The notes beneath the pieces are model-generated. The model was not told the origin of the DNA, searched no databases, and saw only the letters and a program-made list of their open reading frames with translations. From contig CAUYUJ010022049.1 in assembly GCA_963575745.1 (NCBI GenBank), forward strand, positions 65,329 through 129,328: a stretch of DNA of 64,000 bases. The letters run 5' to 3'. Below are positions 1-10,600 of this stretch, piece after piece. Origin of the DNA: Prorocentrum cordatum. Its lineage: Eukaryota > Sar > Dinophyceae > Prorocentrales > Prorocentraceae. The translations under genes were made by a program, and so were the position numbers. The first letter of the stretch is position 1; every line of letters begins with the position of its first letter.

Positions 1-480
1 GCCCCGGGACGGCCAGGCACTGCCCCGAGGCGGCCCCGGGACGCCCTCCACTGGACGGCCGGCCCAGGAGGGCCGGGCAAGAGGCCCCCCGGAGGGCCCG
101 AGGAGGCCTCTCCGGGAGGCCCGGAGCAGTGCTCGCCCGCGGGCTCGTCAGAGGCGCTCCGGCGTCCTCGCCCCGTCGAGCACTCGACGCTCCAGGACGG
201 CCCAGGAGGCCCCCCAGAAGGCCCCCAAGACGGCCCACGAGGCCCCGAAGAAGCCCCCGAGACGGCTCAGGAGGGACCACCCAGGACGGCCCCACAGATC
301 CCCAGAACCGCCCGAAGAGGGACCCACGACTTCCCGGAGAGGCCCCCGAGACGGCCTCCGAAGGCCAAGAGGTCCCCAAAGGCCCCCGAGAGGCCCCCAC
401 AGGCCCCAGAGGGGCCCGGGGAGGCTCCCAAGAGGTCTCCAGAGGCCCCCAAGAGGTTCCCGGGAAGCACCCAGGAAGCA
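1..480. repeat. GGCCC-rich degenerate minisatellite
   Basis: The stretch consists of short imperfect units around GAGGCCCCCAAGACGGCCC. Units drift in length, and several frames stay open on both strands simply because the sequence is GC-rich. On the minus strand one frame reads repeated GASWAVL-like peptides. The same motif recurs at 28655-28800, and weakly, in the opposite orientation, near 47948-48010. I treat it as a repeat and not as a gene. Confidence 0.75.
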
Positions 481-491
481 ACAAGACGGCC

Positions 492-1178
492 TCAAGATGC
501 CTCCTGTTCCTCTGCCTCCTCCTCCTCCCCCTCGTCCCCCCTCTCATCCTTCTTGCTCTTTCTCTCACAGGTGTACCCCCAAGGGGCCAAGGAGTTCCAC
601 AAAGGCTGGGCGAGCACATAGCCGATTAGCTTGGACAGATGTTGGCCCAACATTTGGCCGCATGGGCGTTGCCAAAAGGCAGGGAGCGGCGGTGGTTCGC
701 CGTAGCGCCTTCGATAATCAAGCCACAAGTGGGCATCGTCGGGTACAGCTTTCAATGTAGCCTCTAATGGCTGCGCCTGCACGTGAGACACGAATAGGGT
801 GGCCATTCCCACACCAGGGTCTTTTCTGGAGAGCCATACTTCTGCAACAGACCACTCTTTGTTGTTAGTATGTGTCATCCACAATTTGATACTCTCGATA
901 AAATCGTATCCTGTCAGCTCAGGGCCGCACATCGGGGTGATGTAATCGGACTTCCCACGCTTTTCAAACACAGCCTTACGGCTGTAACTCTCTGGAATAA
1001 AGCCAATCGTCCCTGCTATCTGCTGAATGCTTCGCTTTGTCATTCCAAGGAGAAGGTGGAAATCATCACCGGAGGCGCCAACGAAACAACGAAGCTCTGG
1101 GCGGGACTTCAAATCTGTTCCCAGACTGGAGAAGAACTTCATGACCTCGTCCCTCACATTTTGCGTCGGCTGGAACAT
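492..1178 (-). CDS. hypothetical protein, 228 aa
   Basis: This ORF opens with ATG at 1176-1178 (MFQPTQNVRDEVMKFF) and has mixed, protein-like composition. Visible segments are a basic/aromatic N-terminus, a WLDYRRRYGEPPPLPAFW stretch near residue 150, and an acidic, low-complexity C-terminus rich in E and K that may be repeat-derived. I recognise no family, catalytic motif, signal peptide or membrane segment. A weakly similar peptide (W..YYRTR..PPAF, then G..GQRL..L) lies on the minus strand at 42694-42891, which suggests a small family. No neighbour gives it a context: a minisatellite lies downstream and triplet arrays lie upstream. It could be a host gene or part of a mobile element. Function unknown. 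Confidence 0.6.
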   Translation of the reverse strand: MFQPTQNVRDEVMKFFSSLGTDLKSRPELRCFVGASGDDFHLLLGMTKRSIQQIAGTIGFIPESYSRKAVFEKRGKSDYITPMCGPELTGYDFIESIKLWMTHTNNKEWSVAEVWLSRKDPGVGMATLFVSHVQAQPLEATLKAVPDDAHLWLDYRRRYGEPPPLPAFWQRPCGQMLGQHLSKLIGYVLAQPLWNSLAPWGYTCERKSKKDERGDEGEEEEAEEQEAS

Positions 1179-1389
1179 TCTGCAAGCTAGTGCTCCGCAG
1201 CCAACAGAAGATCAAATTTACGTGTGGCGGTCGGGGCGTCACCAAAATGTGATGTGTCAAACCGCTCGCGGGACAGCGGCAGCCAGAGCCCAAGCGGCTC
1301 GTGAGAGTACGACGGGGCCTGAATCAGGTGATCAATGATTGATGGCCCCCTGGCTCGAAACCAGCCCCCAAATGACGAGATCCGCCGAC

Positions 1390-1690
1390 CTGTCAGCGTG
1401 AGCGTCGTCGCCGTCGTCGTCGTCGTCAACCACTCAAGAGTTCCAGCCAGCGTCGAAGGGAAGCCCCTCCCATTTGATCCCTCCCCCGCCGAGAGGGCGG
1501 GGGTGGGGTGGGGGGAAACTGGGGAGGGTTGGGGGGAATATGACACCCCGCTGGGATGGGACCACCCCTCCATTGGAGAAGCTTTCGGCATCAGAACGTC
1601 ATCGTCGTCGTCGTCGTCGTCTTCAGGGTCGTCGTCGTCAGGGTCATGCTCAGGGTCGTCGTCAGGGTCGTCGTCAGGGTCGTCCTCAGG

Positions 1691-1738
<48 letters not shown>

Positions 1739-1792
1739 TTCAGGGTCGTCCTCAGGGTCGTCCTCAGGGTCGTCGTCAGGGTTGTCGTCAGG

Positions 1793-1855
<63 letters not shown>

Positions 1856-2214
1856 CTTCCCCCCTCAGGGTCGGCGGCGCCGGCCATAACGCCCTTGCAG
1901 TCGAAGCAGAACCGCCACCGGGAGGAGGAGTAGGAGGAGGAGGAGGAGGAGGAGGAGGAAGAAGAGGAGGAGGAGGAGGAGGAGAGGAGGAGGAGGAGGA
2001 GGAGGAGGAGGAGGAGGAGGAGGAGGAGGAGGAGGAGAGGAGGGAGGAGGAGGAGGAGGAGGAGGAGGAGGGAGGAGGAGGAGGAGGAGGAGGAGGGGCA
2101 GGAGGAGGAGGAGGAGGGGCAGGAGCAGGGGAAACTGGGGAGGGTTGGGGGGGAGGTGTGACACCCCCCTGGGATGGGACCACCCCTCCATTGGAGAAGC
2201 TTTCGGCTCCAGAA

Positions 2215-2258
<44 letters not shown>

Positions 2259-2449
2259 GGGTCGTCGTCAGGGTCGTCCTCAGGATCGTCCTCAGGGTCG
2301 TCGTCAGGGTCGTCCTCAGGGTCGTCGTCAGGGTCGTCGTCAGGGTCGTCGTTGCCGTCGCTGTCGTCGTCTTCCGGGTCGTCCTCAGGGTCGTCCTCAG
2401 GGTCGTCCTCAGGGTCGTCGTCAGGGTCGTCGTCAGGGTCGTCCTCAGG

Positions 2450-2509
<60 letters not shown>

Positions 2510-2563
2510 TTCAGGGTCGTCCTCAGGGTCGTCGTCAGGGTCGTCCTCAGGGTCGTCCTCATG

Positions 2564-2604
<41 letters not shown>

Positions 2605-2950
2605 ATCTTCCCCCTTCAGGGTCGGCGGCGCCGGCCATAACGCCCTCGCAGTCGAGACAGAACCGCCACCGGGAGGAGGAGGAGGAGTAGGAGGAGGAGG
2701 AGGAGGAGGAGGAGGAGGAGGAGGAGGGGGAGGAGGGAGGAGGAGGAGGGAGAGGGAGGAGGGAGGGAGGAGGGAGGAGGAGAAGGGAGGAGGAGGAGGA
2801 GGGAGGCGGAGGAGGAGGAGGAGGAGGAGGAGGAGGAGGAGAGGAGGAGGAGGAGGAGGAGGAGGGAGGAGGAGGAGGAGGACGGAGGAGGAGGAGAAGG
2901 AGGGAGGGGGAGGAGGAGGAGGGGGAGGAGGAGGAGTCGTAGGGCTGGTT
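1390..2950. repeat. duplicated TCG / GGA triplet-repeat block
   Basis: Long (TCG)n tracts with interspersed CAGGGTCGTC units alternate with (GGA)n tracts. Two unique anchors recur. GGAAACTGGGGAGGGTTGGG through the AGAAGCTTTCGG segment is found at 1515-1605 and 2128-2210. The CAGGGTCGGCGGCGCCGGCC segment is found at about 1864 and 2617. The block is therefore a tandem duplication with copies of about 0.6 and 0.75 kb whose triplet arrays differ in length. Open frames of up to nearly 500 codons here encode only poly-Ser, Arg, Val, Pro, Thr or Asp and are repeat artefacts. Confidence 0.9.
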
Positions 2951-2958
2951 CTGCGGGT

Positions 2959-3410
2959 CATACCTCGGACCTGCGGCGGCGACACCACCTTCAGGAAACC
3001 ACGAAGACAACGATCAAGGGGCCCTGGGACAGACAAATAAATAGACACAAATAACCAAATTCCCCTGTATTCTCATATATGTTCTGGGTTTCTGTCTTCC
3101 CCCCCCGCTTCCCATATCGTCCCATACTTGCTGGGGAATCGAGGATTAATTGCGTCTGTGTGCTTTTCCCCTCCTGACATACCTCGAACCTGCGGCGGCG
3201 ACACCATCTTCAGGAAACCACGAAGACAACGATCGCCCTGGGACACACAAATAAATAGACACAGATAACAGGATTAACCATATTCTCCCATATGTTCTGG
3301 GTTTCTGTCTTTCCCCCCGCTTCCCATATCTTCCCATATTTTCCTGGGAATCGAGGATGATTGTGTCTGCGTGCTTTTTCCCCTCCTGACATACCTCGAT
3401 GGCCTGCGGC
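2959..3410. repeat. tandem duplication, about 215-bp unit
   Basis: Two near-complete copies start with CATACCTCGGACCTGCGGCG (2961) and CATACCTCGAACCTGCGGCG (3178). A third copy is cut off after about 25 bp near 3390. Each copy contains a CAAATAAATAGACACA segment and a CATATGTTCTGGGTTTCTGT segment. I see no coding content. Confidence 0.85.
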
Positions 3411-3504
3411 GGCCGTGCGAGACGATGCCGGCCCCCCCCCCCCTCCCGGAAAACACTCGGCGAGGCGCAGCTGGTGGCAGGCAGCACGAGGCGACGCGAA
3501 CACA

Positions 3505-3680
3505 ACCTCCTCCTCCTCCTCCTCCCCTCCTCCTCCTCCTCCTCCTCCTCTCCCCTCCCTCTCCCCTCCTCCTCTCCTCCTCCTCCTCCTCCTCCTCCTC
3601 CCTCCTCCTCCTCCTCCCTCCTCCCTCCTCCTCCTCCTCCTCCTCCCCCTCCTGCTCCTCCTCCTTCTTCCCCCTGCTCC
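3505..3680. repeat. (CTC)n microsatellite
   Basis: Nearly pure CTC/CCT triplets with occasional C insertions. The Pro/Ser/Leu-rich open frames over it are artefacts. The following 3690-4080 holds no recognisable gene, only a short duplicated AGGAAGG..GAAGTAGATTGG-like motif. Confidence 0.9.
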
Positions 3681-4137
3681 CTAGGCTAGGCCCTCACCAC
3701 GAAGAACCACGACCTCCAGGAAGCCACGCAGACGACGAGAGCCTGCGAAGAGAAGCCTCCACGAGAGCAGCGAGCACCTGGAGCTCCCCCCGCCACCCTC
3801 CCCCCTCATCCTCTCGACCTCCCCCTCCCAGAGAGTACCGGCCGGAGCACGGTGGAGCCGGAGCCGGGGCATGGGAAACCAACAGGTACCGATGCCGCTA
3901 CACGTCGGTCGGGAGAAGTAGGTAAAAACATAGCGTAGGAAGGTGGATAAAGTGGATTGGGTCCAGGCCCTCCCAGAGAATAACAAAACAAAGCAAAATC
4001 AGGTCGATTCTTGAAGTAGGAAGGCGCTTGAAGTAGATTGGGATCTGGGTATCCAAGAATACCTACTTCCAACGACCGGCGTGTACTCCCCGGACCTCTC
4101 CCGGGCACGTTCTGACCAGGATCTCGAGTTGAAATCT

Positions 4138-4140
4138 ACT

Positions 4141-4212
<72 letters not shown>

Positions 4213-4256
4213 CCTCCTCCTCCTCCTCCTCCTCCTCCTCCTCCTCCTCCTCCTCG
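4138..4256. repeat. (CTCCTG)n then (CTC)n microsatellite
   Basis: About eleven hexamers CTCCTG run directly into pure CTC triplets. The array encodes Ala-Pro dipeptides or Glu-Gln on opposite strands, with no sign of a real gene. Confidence 0.92.
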
Positions 4257-4523
4257 GCGGGCCAGCCAAAACACGGCGGATCCCAGCGGCCGATCCCAGC
4301 AACCCTGCAACCCAAAAGCGATGCCGCCTCTTTTGGGCGGGGGGGACTTTTGCTGCCGCCGCCTGCTGCCAGCCTTCCCTCTCCTTCTCCGGCGCTGCAC
4401 CCTACAAGACTCGGCCGGAGGTGTCCTGCGAGGGGCCCGACGAAACGCAACCGCATTCGCGGCGCAGCACTATCCTCGGAATGCCCAGGCACAGGATGCC
4501 ACGGCACCAAGAAGAAGAAGAAC

Positions 4524-4658
4524 CGCCACAAACAGAAACTCTTGGCGCTCCGCGCCGATTTCTTGGATCTGCGCTGGACCCCCCTCCCTGGCGCGCTCCG
4601 CGGCCAGCGCGTATCCAAGAAACCCGCGCGAAGCGCCACAAGTTTCTGTTTATGGCGC
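4524..4658. repeat. imperfect inverted repeat, 54-bp arms, 26-bp loop
   Basis: The left arm (4524-4577, beginning CGCCACAAACAGAAACTC) pairs with the reverse complement of the right arm (about 4605-4658, beginning CCAGCGCGTATCC). I count 46 of 54 matching positions. The loop is CCCCCTCCCTGGCGCGCTCC-like. It could be a small foldback element, a hairpin RNA source, or a decayed inverted duplication. No terminal duplication is evident. Confidence 0.8.
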
Positions 4659-4735
4659 TTTGTCTCCTTCGAGGCACAGCAGACCCCAGACGCCTCGAAC
4701 TGTGCCGGAGCCCGCATGGCGCCCGCTCTCTCTTT

Positions 4736-5005
4736 TGGGGGAACGCGGCTCCCGCTGCTCGGGAAGCTCCGCGGGGACACCGGCGACTCCCGGACCAACC
4801 GCGCCGCGCGATCGAGGCCCGACCGCAGCCCGAACCGGGACGAGGGCGGGCGCGAGGCGACGAGGCAGCAATTGCCTCAGCCCCGCCGCCCGCCTTCCTT
4901 TTTTTTTCAACGCGACTCCCCTTAGCCCAGGAAGTTTCGCGGGGGCACCAGCAACTACCGAGAAAACGACGCAGCGCGATCGAGGTCGATCGAGGCCCTG
5001 AAAAC
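4736..5005. repeat. two diverged direct copies of a roughly 100-bp unit
   Basis: Copy one (about 4745-4840) and copy two (about 4909-5005) share GGAAG.T.CGCGGGG.CACC and GCGCGATCGAGG in the same order, at an offset of about 164 bp and roughly two-thirds identity. No gene is supported in 4260-5140. Confidence 0.55.
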
Positions 5006-5143
5006 GGACAGCGGGCGCGAGCGGAGAGCACGGTGGCCCCCAACCCCGCACCCGCGCACCCCCACCCCTGTGGGAGTGGCACCTGCGAGGACGGCTTCCC
5101 CCCCCCCTCTGGTGAGGGGCATGGCGCAAGGGTCCCCCGCAGT

Positions 5144-7381
5144 TTAGCGTGGCCCCCTTTGAAAATATTTTTCGAGCTGTGTCTGAGAGGTCGGGAGGGG
5201 AAGGGGGAGGTCGAAAGGGGAGGTAAAGGAGAGGGAGGAGTGGAGACTCTCGGCGGCGGTGGCAAAGCCTCGCAGCTCACGGGTAAGTGCTGGTGTCGGC
5301 GCTGGCGTAGGCGCTGGCATCCTTGCTGCCGACGGTGCTGAAGTCGCAGCACCCTCACCTACTGCTTCCTCGGCTTCTTGCCCTTTGCTGCCTGTGCGCC
5401 GCCCTTGCCCGTCTTGAACGCCAGCGCCTCGACCTCTTTGGCCGCCTTCGAGCGTGTCGCGATGTCGTACTGCAGGCTGATGCCGACCGCGGCCAGGGCG
5501 CTCGGCCAGCTCAGGGAGGTCGCCGTGCAGCAGGAAGAGCTGGCGAGCCGTGAGCTTCTCCCGAGCGTCTGCTGTCTGCCACATCTGCCGCATGTCGTCC
5601 AGCAGCAGCGTCAGCAGGCCAGAATGCTCACCCTGGCCGACCTGATCGAACGAGAGACGGCCAAAGACGACCGCCCTGACCGCCAGCGTCGGGTCGTACA
5701 GATCTTCGCTGGGGTCCCTGAAGGCCGGCCACAACACCTTCTGCCACCACCTCAACCTTCGCAACAGCAATGTGCTTGTGACCGTCGGCGCGCGGGCTCG
5801 CTTCCTGATCTCGCGGTTGGTCTGCTTGTACAGGTGGGCGGGAGAGTGCAGCAACCCACGGAGCGTCTTCACCTGCCAGCTCTCCAGCCTGTTGAGCTCC
5901 CGCTTGGTGAGGTTGGCGATCTCCAGGCAATACAGACATACTGACCTCGCCAAGGCCTTCCACAATCTGATCTTCAACTTGGGGCTGAACCCGCTCTTGG
6001 AAGCACGACGAAGCAGACGAGAATGAGTGGAGTTGGCGGCCCTGATTCGACTAGTGACCTCCCCCTGGCGCGAGCCCGTCGCCGACAGCTGGACGCCCAA
6101 GTACTTCACATACGGCTGCGGGTGCAATGGGAAATAGTCGTCCTCCTCCCACGTCACAATGCGGGTGTTCTGCGCTCGAATATCCTTCATCCTTTTCTTG
6201 CTCCCAATTCCCGACGGCGTGAGCAGCAACTCCGTCTTGCTGGGGTTGATTCGCATACCTCCACCGCAGATCTCACCCTGCAAGACCTCCCAAATGATGG
6301 ACGCATCGTCAAACTCCTCAATCTCAGCGAACGTGAGCAGGTCGTCCAAGAACTTTAGCTGGGACACGTCTATCTCCTCGCACTCTTCCTCCTTCAGGCT
6401 ATCATTGTTGCGGAGCTTCCTCAGCGTGGGGTCGAAGAATGCTTTGACTGCCGTGACCTCCTGCTGGCGGAGTTCGTGCGAGATACGATATACTATCCCA
6501 TCATAGACTGCCACGAAAAGCCAAGGACTCTCAACTCCCCCTTGCCGTGCACCTTTCTTGACCCTGATCCTCGCCACTGGCTCGTGCGTCGTCACATCAC
6601 GGAACAAGTAGCACATGCCTTCATGGAGCTCTTCCAGTGTAACTCGCGCATCCCAGCGGACTTGCAACGCCTCCAACGCCTCCCAAATCTTATCCCTGGG
6701 AACCGCGTCGAACGCCTTCTCAATGTCGGTGAGGGCCGCCAGCAGCATCGGTGGGGGCTTAGAAGAGCGCCCACGCCGTTTAGCTCGATGGGCACGCTTA
6801 TGTCGAACAATTACTTCACTTGCCAGTGCAACTGCGTCCCGTGTACCTCGCCCCGGCATGGCTCCAAACTGCGTCGGGGAAATCTTGCGTGCTACTTCTC
6901 GCGCCGCCTCGTGCGTGGTGACCTTAGCGTACGCTTTCCCCGCGTGACTGATCACGCTGATGGTCCGGTAGTCTTTTGACGCCGAACACCCGTCACCCTT
7001 CGGCTTACGCAACTGCATGGTTTCGCCGTCCTTGAACCTCTGAGGGGCATCACCCAGCGCCTGCGCTGCGTTGAAGACTTGCATGATGGGCGGTGCAAGA
7101 GAGTCGATCGCCAGCTTCCAAGATTCAGCAACAGCACCACCAGGCGGGCCCCTCAACGGCCACCTGAGCGTAGGACCGCCCTTCAAATTGGGCAGCTCCA
7201 TGATGCTTGCCTTCACCGCTGCCATGTCGAAGCTGCCAACCTTCCTGCCGACCATGGGAGGGCGCGCGTCTAGCTCCATCGCCTGGCCCTCGCATATGTC
7301 ACAGATGCTCTGAATGCGCACGCGCTGGTCGTCCACTGCGTCGAAGCATGGCAGGCCTGTGGCTGGATCCTTCACCGTCAT
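5144..7381 (-). CDS. non-LTR retrotransposon reverse transcriptase, 5'-truncated element
   Basis: The 745-codon frame starts at ATG 7379-7381. Reverse transcriptase motifs appear in order: YRTISVISHAGKAY (residue about 138), motif A LTDIEKAFDAV with Asp219, motif B KKGARQGGVESPW (275-287), motif C FLDD (344-347) in place of YADD, GMRINPSKTELL (375-386) and VKYLGVQL (425-432). A thumb-like LLLRRLRWWQ segment follows. The endonuclease and ORF1 expected of a full LINE are missing: a (GGA)n array abuts the N-terminus, as expected of a 5'-truncated insertion. The last 110 or so residues look like out-of-frame reading. One nucleotide over, from about 5515, a lysine-rich tail (KTGKGGAQAAKGKKPRKQ) ends at a TAG at 5359-5361, so a frameshift near 5515 is likely and the original end is probably 5359. 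Confidence 0.9.
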   Translation of the reverse strand: MTVKDPATGLPCFDAVDDQRVRIQSICDICEGQAMELDARPPMVGRKVGSFDMAAVKASIMELPNLKGGPTLRWPLRGPPGGAVAESWKLAIDSLAPPIMQVFNAAQALGDAPQRFKDGETMQLRKPKGDGCSASKDYRTISVISHAGKAYAKVTTHEAAREVARKISPTQFGAMPGRGTRDAVALASEVIVRHKRAHRAKRRGRSSKPPPMLLAALTDIEKAFDAVPRDKIWEALEALQVRWDARVTLEELHEGMCYLFRDVTTHEPVARIRVKKGARQGGVESPWLFVAVYDGIVYRISHELRQQEVTAVKAFFDPTLRKLRNNDSLKEEECEEIDVSQLKFLDDLLTFAEIEEFDDASIIWEVLQGEICGGGMRINPSKTELLLTPSGIGSKKRMKDIRAQNTRIVTWEEDDYFPLHPQPYVKYLGVQLSATGSRQGEVTSRIRAANSTHSRLLRRASKSGFSPKLKIRLWKALARSVCLYCLEIANLTKRELNRLESWQVKTLRGLLHSPAHLYKQTNREIRKRARAPTVTSTLLLRRLRWWQKVLWPAFRDPSEDLYDPTLAVRAVVFGRLSFDQVGQGEHSGLLTLLLDDMRQMWQTADAREKLTARQLFLLHGDLPELAERPGRGRHQPAVRHRDTLEGGQRGRGAGVQDGQGRRTGSKGQEAEEAVGEGAATSAPSAARMPAPTPAPTPALTRELRGFATAAESLHSSLSFTSPFDLPLPLPTSQTQLEKYFQRGPR

Positions 7382-7399
7382 GATGGGAGCCGCAGGCTT

Positions 7400-7604
7400 G
7401 GAGGAGGAGGAGGAGGAGGAGGAGGAGGAGGAGGAGGAGGAGGAGGAGGAGGTGGAGGAGGGAAAGGAGGAGGGGGAGGAGGAGAAGGAGGAAGAGGAAG
7501 AGGAGGGAAAGGAGGAAGAGGAGGAGGAGGAGGAGGAGGAGGAGGAGGAGGAGGAGGAAGAGGCGGAGGAGGAGGATGGGGAGGAAGAGGAGGAGGAGGA
7601 GGAG
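7400..7604. repeat. (GGA)n array between two LINE-type elements
   Basis: About 200 bp of GGA triplets with few interruptions. On the sense strand of both flanking elements this reads (TCC)n. It follows the 3' end of element A after a short GTAACTCCGTAACTCC segment and precedes the 745-codon RT frame. Confidence 0.92.
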
Positions 7605-7663
7605 TTACGGAGTTACGGATATTGCGACCATGTCGGTTACTAATAAGGACCCAAACAGCAAAC

Positions 7664-10600
7664 TTAAACGGGTTTACCCGCAGCGGCCCGCTTGGCTCGC
7701 TCAGCTTTGCTATATTGTTTGGGCCATAAACCCTGTTGAATTCGATTAAGGTAGTCTTGCCGACTACGCTTAGGTTCACACTCCTTGGACAACTTAGCCA
7801 GCTGCTCAGCGGCAAAGCTTCCACAGGTAGTACAAAACCATACCCCCAGTCCAGCATGATATTTAAGATGGTGAGACGGATGTGCATATCCCCCCCCTAC
7901 GTGCACCCGCAGCCCTGGAGGGGGTTCCCACACTACACCATCGCCCGTGGAAAGGGGAAAACACGGAGAGTCCAGCCAGGCCTTCTTCTGGGCCTGAGAG
8001 GTCGACCCCTTACAACGATTACAACTAAGACCTGACTCAGACAACTGATGCTGAGAGCTGAACATACTACAAACAGCAGGGGCAGGCGGCCTAGGTCCTG
8101 GGTGCCTCAGACGGGGCCTCGGGCCCTCAGAATTCTGCTCAGACTCTATAGCTTCTAGCGTACTCAGGAGAATTCGCATTCGTACGAGATAAGCCATGCG
8201 CTCGGTACGATATACACGTGCACGCACATCGTCCTGGACACGAAAAGTGCTCGCAGCTACACCAGCAAGCTCGTCGGCTACTGCATTCCCTAAAATGAAG
8301 GGCACTGGGGTCCGACGCTGGCACATATCGATGGCTTCCTGATGCGAGTGCACAAAGATGACTGTGACCTTCAACTGAGACCCTCTGGCCTTCAGAACGG
8401 TGCCGATCAGAAACCAGAGGTCAGCATTTTCACCTGAGGGGCTGGCGGGGTGGCCGCTGTACCAGCCAGAACATACAGCAGCATTGTCCGTGACAAATAT
8501 AACGTGGCCACTGCCGCCGCGCACCGTGAGGTACAGGGCGTATAGCTCACCACGTGCCACCGTCTGAACATCTCCTGGAAGGCCACCCCAGATGCCGATC
8601 TCGATCATCATATCGGGGGTCAGCTCAGAGTAAACTGCCACCGCCAGGCCGACCCGCCGTAAGGCGGCGTCACTGGTGTCCTTCCCTCCGCTGGCGTCGC
8701 CGAACACGTAGGTGGGGTTGTCCTCTGAACCGTGTGGGAAACACGCCTCGTCGAAGCCGTGGATGCCGTGGCATGTCCAGTCCTCACTCTGAATCGGCTT
8801 GGGCACCTCCAGCCATGGCTCGGGAATCAAGCCGCGCACCCAGAAGCAAGCCTCGGCCTCACGGCCAGTCTGCGCCCTGGCTGCGAACTCATCAGACAAT
8901 TCGTATATCTCATGAGGCTTGCGGCCTGTACACTCCCAAATCCTGTGAAAAGACGTCTCTTTGCATTCTTTGCACCGTGTACAAAATTCTGAAATACTCT
9001 GCTTGGACCGCTGCTGCCGTCTAGCTCGGGGCCACGCGGCGCCTGCAGCGGAGGCCAAAAGCAGGCCTGCCAAGCGACGACCGCCTGGCGCTGCCTCCAG
9101 TTGGCGAAGCAGTTGACGATAAGAAGCATTGTGAACTCCTTGCTCCATCCCAGCACCATCGAAATGAGATGAAGCCTCAAACCACAGCTGTCTTTGGATC
9201 GTGCGGGTGAACTCTGTGAAGAACTGCTGGGGAATGTCAATGCAACTGAAACCTGTGAGATTCTCGACCTTAAACTCCCAGCTGTTGACCATGCCAGTGT
9301 TATCAGAAGGAATATGCCACTCTGACGGACTGATGGGATCCCACCCAGCCTCAAGCAAGTACGTGATGACTGTACCTTGAGGCCCACGGATGAAACGATG
9401 CCGTCGCTCGGGGGACATACCCCGTAGCTCCTGCGCCAGACGCCGCCACGACTGATTGATTCCAGACCTGATGTGGGGGGCGGACGTCCAGCATGACAGC
9501 CATAGCCGTAGGCAATCCACTGGCATCTTGAAAGCTGGGTCGCGCTGATGAGCGCGAAGGTCGAGCAATGTAGTTAAACACCGCCCTGACAACCTCGGTG
9601 CAACTGCATTCGCAACTTTACGTCGTACTTGCAACATCTGCTGTCCGAATAATCCGTGAATTTGATGACCATATGTGCCTGCAGCTTGGGCGCCCTGCTG
9701 CTCGAGACGGCTCGTCAAGCCGTACCGCCTCGTCGCACGGGCGTACTGCAGAACTTTCCTACTCATCCGATTGTGCTTGGCGGTCCTGGCGGTCCGAGTG
9801 GCCCTAGCATGCCGCTTGCCGCCGCCCATATCACCACCAAGGTAAGCTGTCTGGCCCACCGCGTTGATGTGATACCCCCTGAGCCGTAGACGTCGGGCGA
9901 TCACCTTCGCGTCGCACATCCGCGTGCAAAGGATCACGCTCTTCGGGGAGACCTGCAGGCCAGCTGACTGGATGGCCTCGCAAGTATCTGACAAACATTG
10001 CACCATCTTGGAAACCATGGCTCGTCTCGACGCACGATAGCTCTGGCTCAGGTCGTCAATCCAAAGCCTATGCGCCATGTCCACGTGCACCGTCGTGATC
10101 CGAGCCATGATGTGGTACGTGACGCACTTGGCAAAGCGCGTCCCAGCTCTGAGACCCTGGACGATCGATCTCGTGGGGTCGAAGGGAGCTGAGTACGCGC
10201 CTGCCTGGCGCACACAACGCGAGGCCATGCACTGCAGCAGCTCCAGCCCCAGAATCTCCGCGGGGAAATTGAGCTTGAGCGCCGTCTGACCAAGCAACAG
10301 CCACCCGATGGTGTCGTAAAAGCTGGCTAGGTCTATGAGGCCGTGCCCGTACTCGGTAGACAACCGCACTGCCAGCTCCTCGTCGATCGCCCGCAAGAAG
10401 ACCTCGCGAATCGCCGAGTTGCCGCGGATGGCAGCATCCCAGTGCGCCTCGCACTGGTCCGTCCAGGTGCGCACGTGCACCTCGCGAGCAGCCGACCAGA
10501 GCCGCGCCAGGTGAGGAAGCAGCCCTATCACACGGTCCCCCTTCAGCTTCTTGGGAAGCAGGGTGCCGATGGTCAGCATGAGTTGGTGCGGCCATACTTG

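Noticed and set aside
1474-3048. Open frames up to about 485 codons on both strands
   Set aside because: They encode only homopolymeric Arg, Ser, Thr, Pro, Glu or Asp from triplet repeats, and every frame is open.
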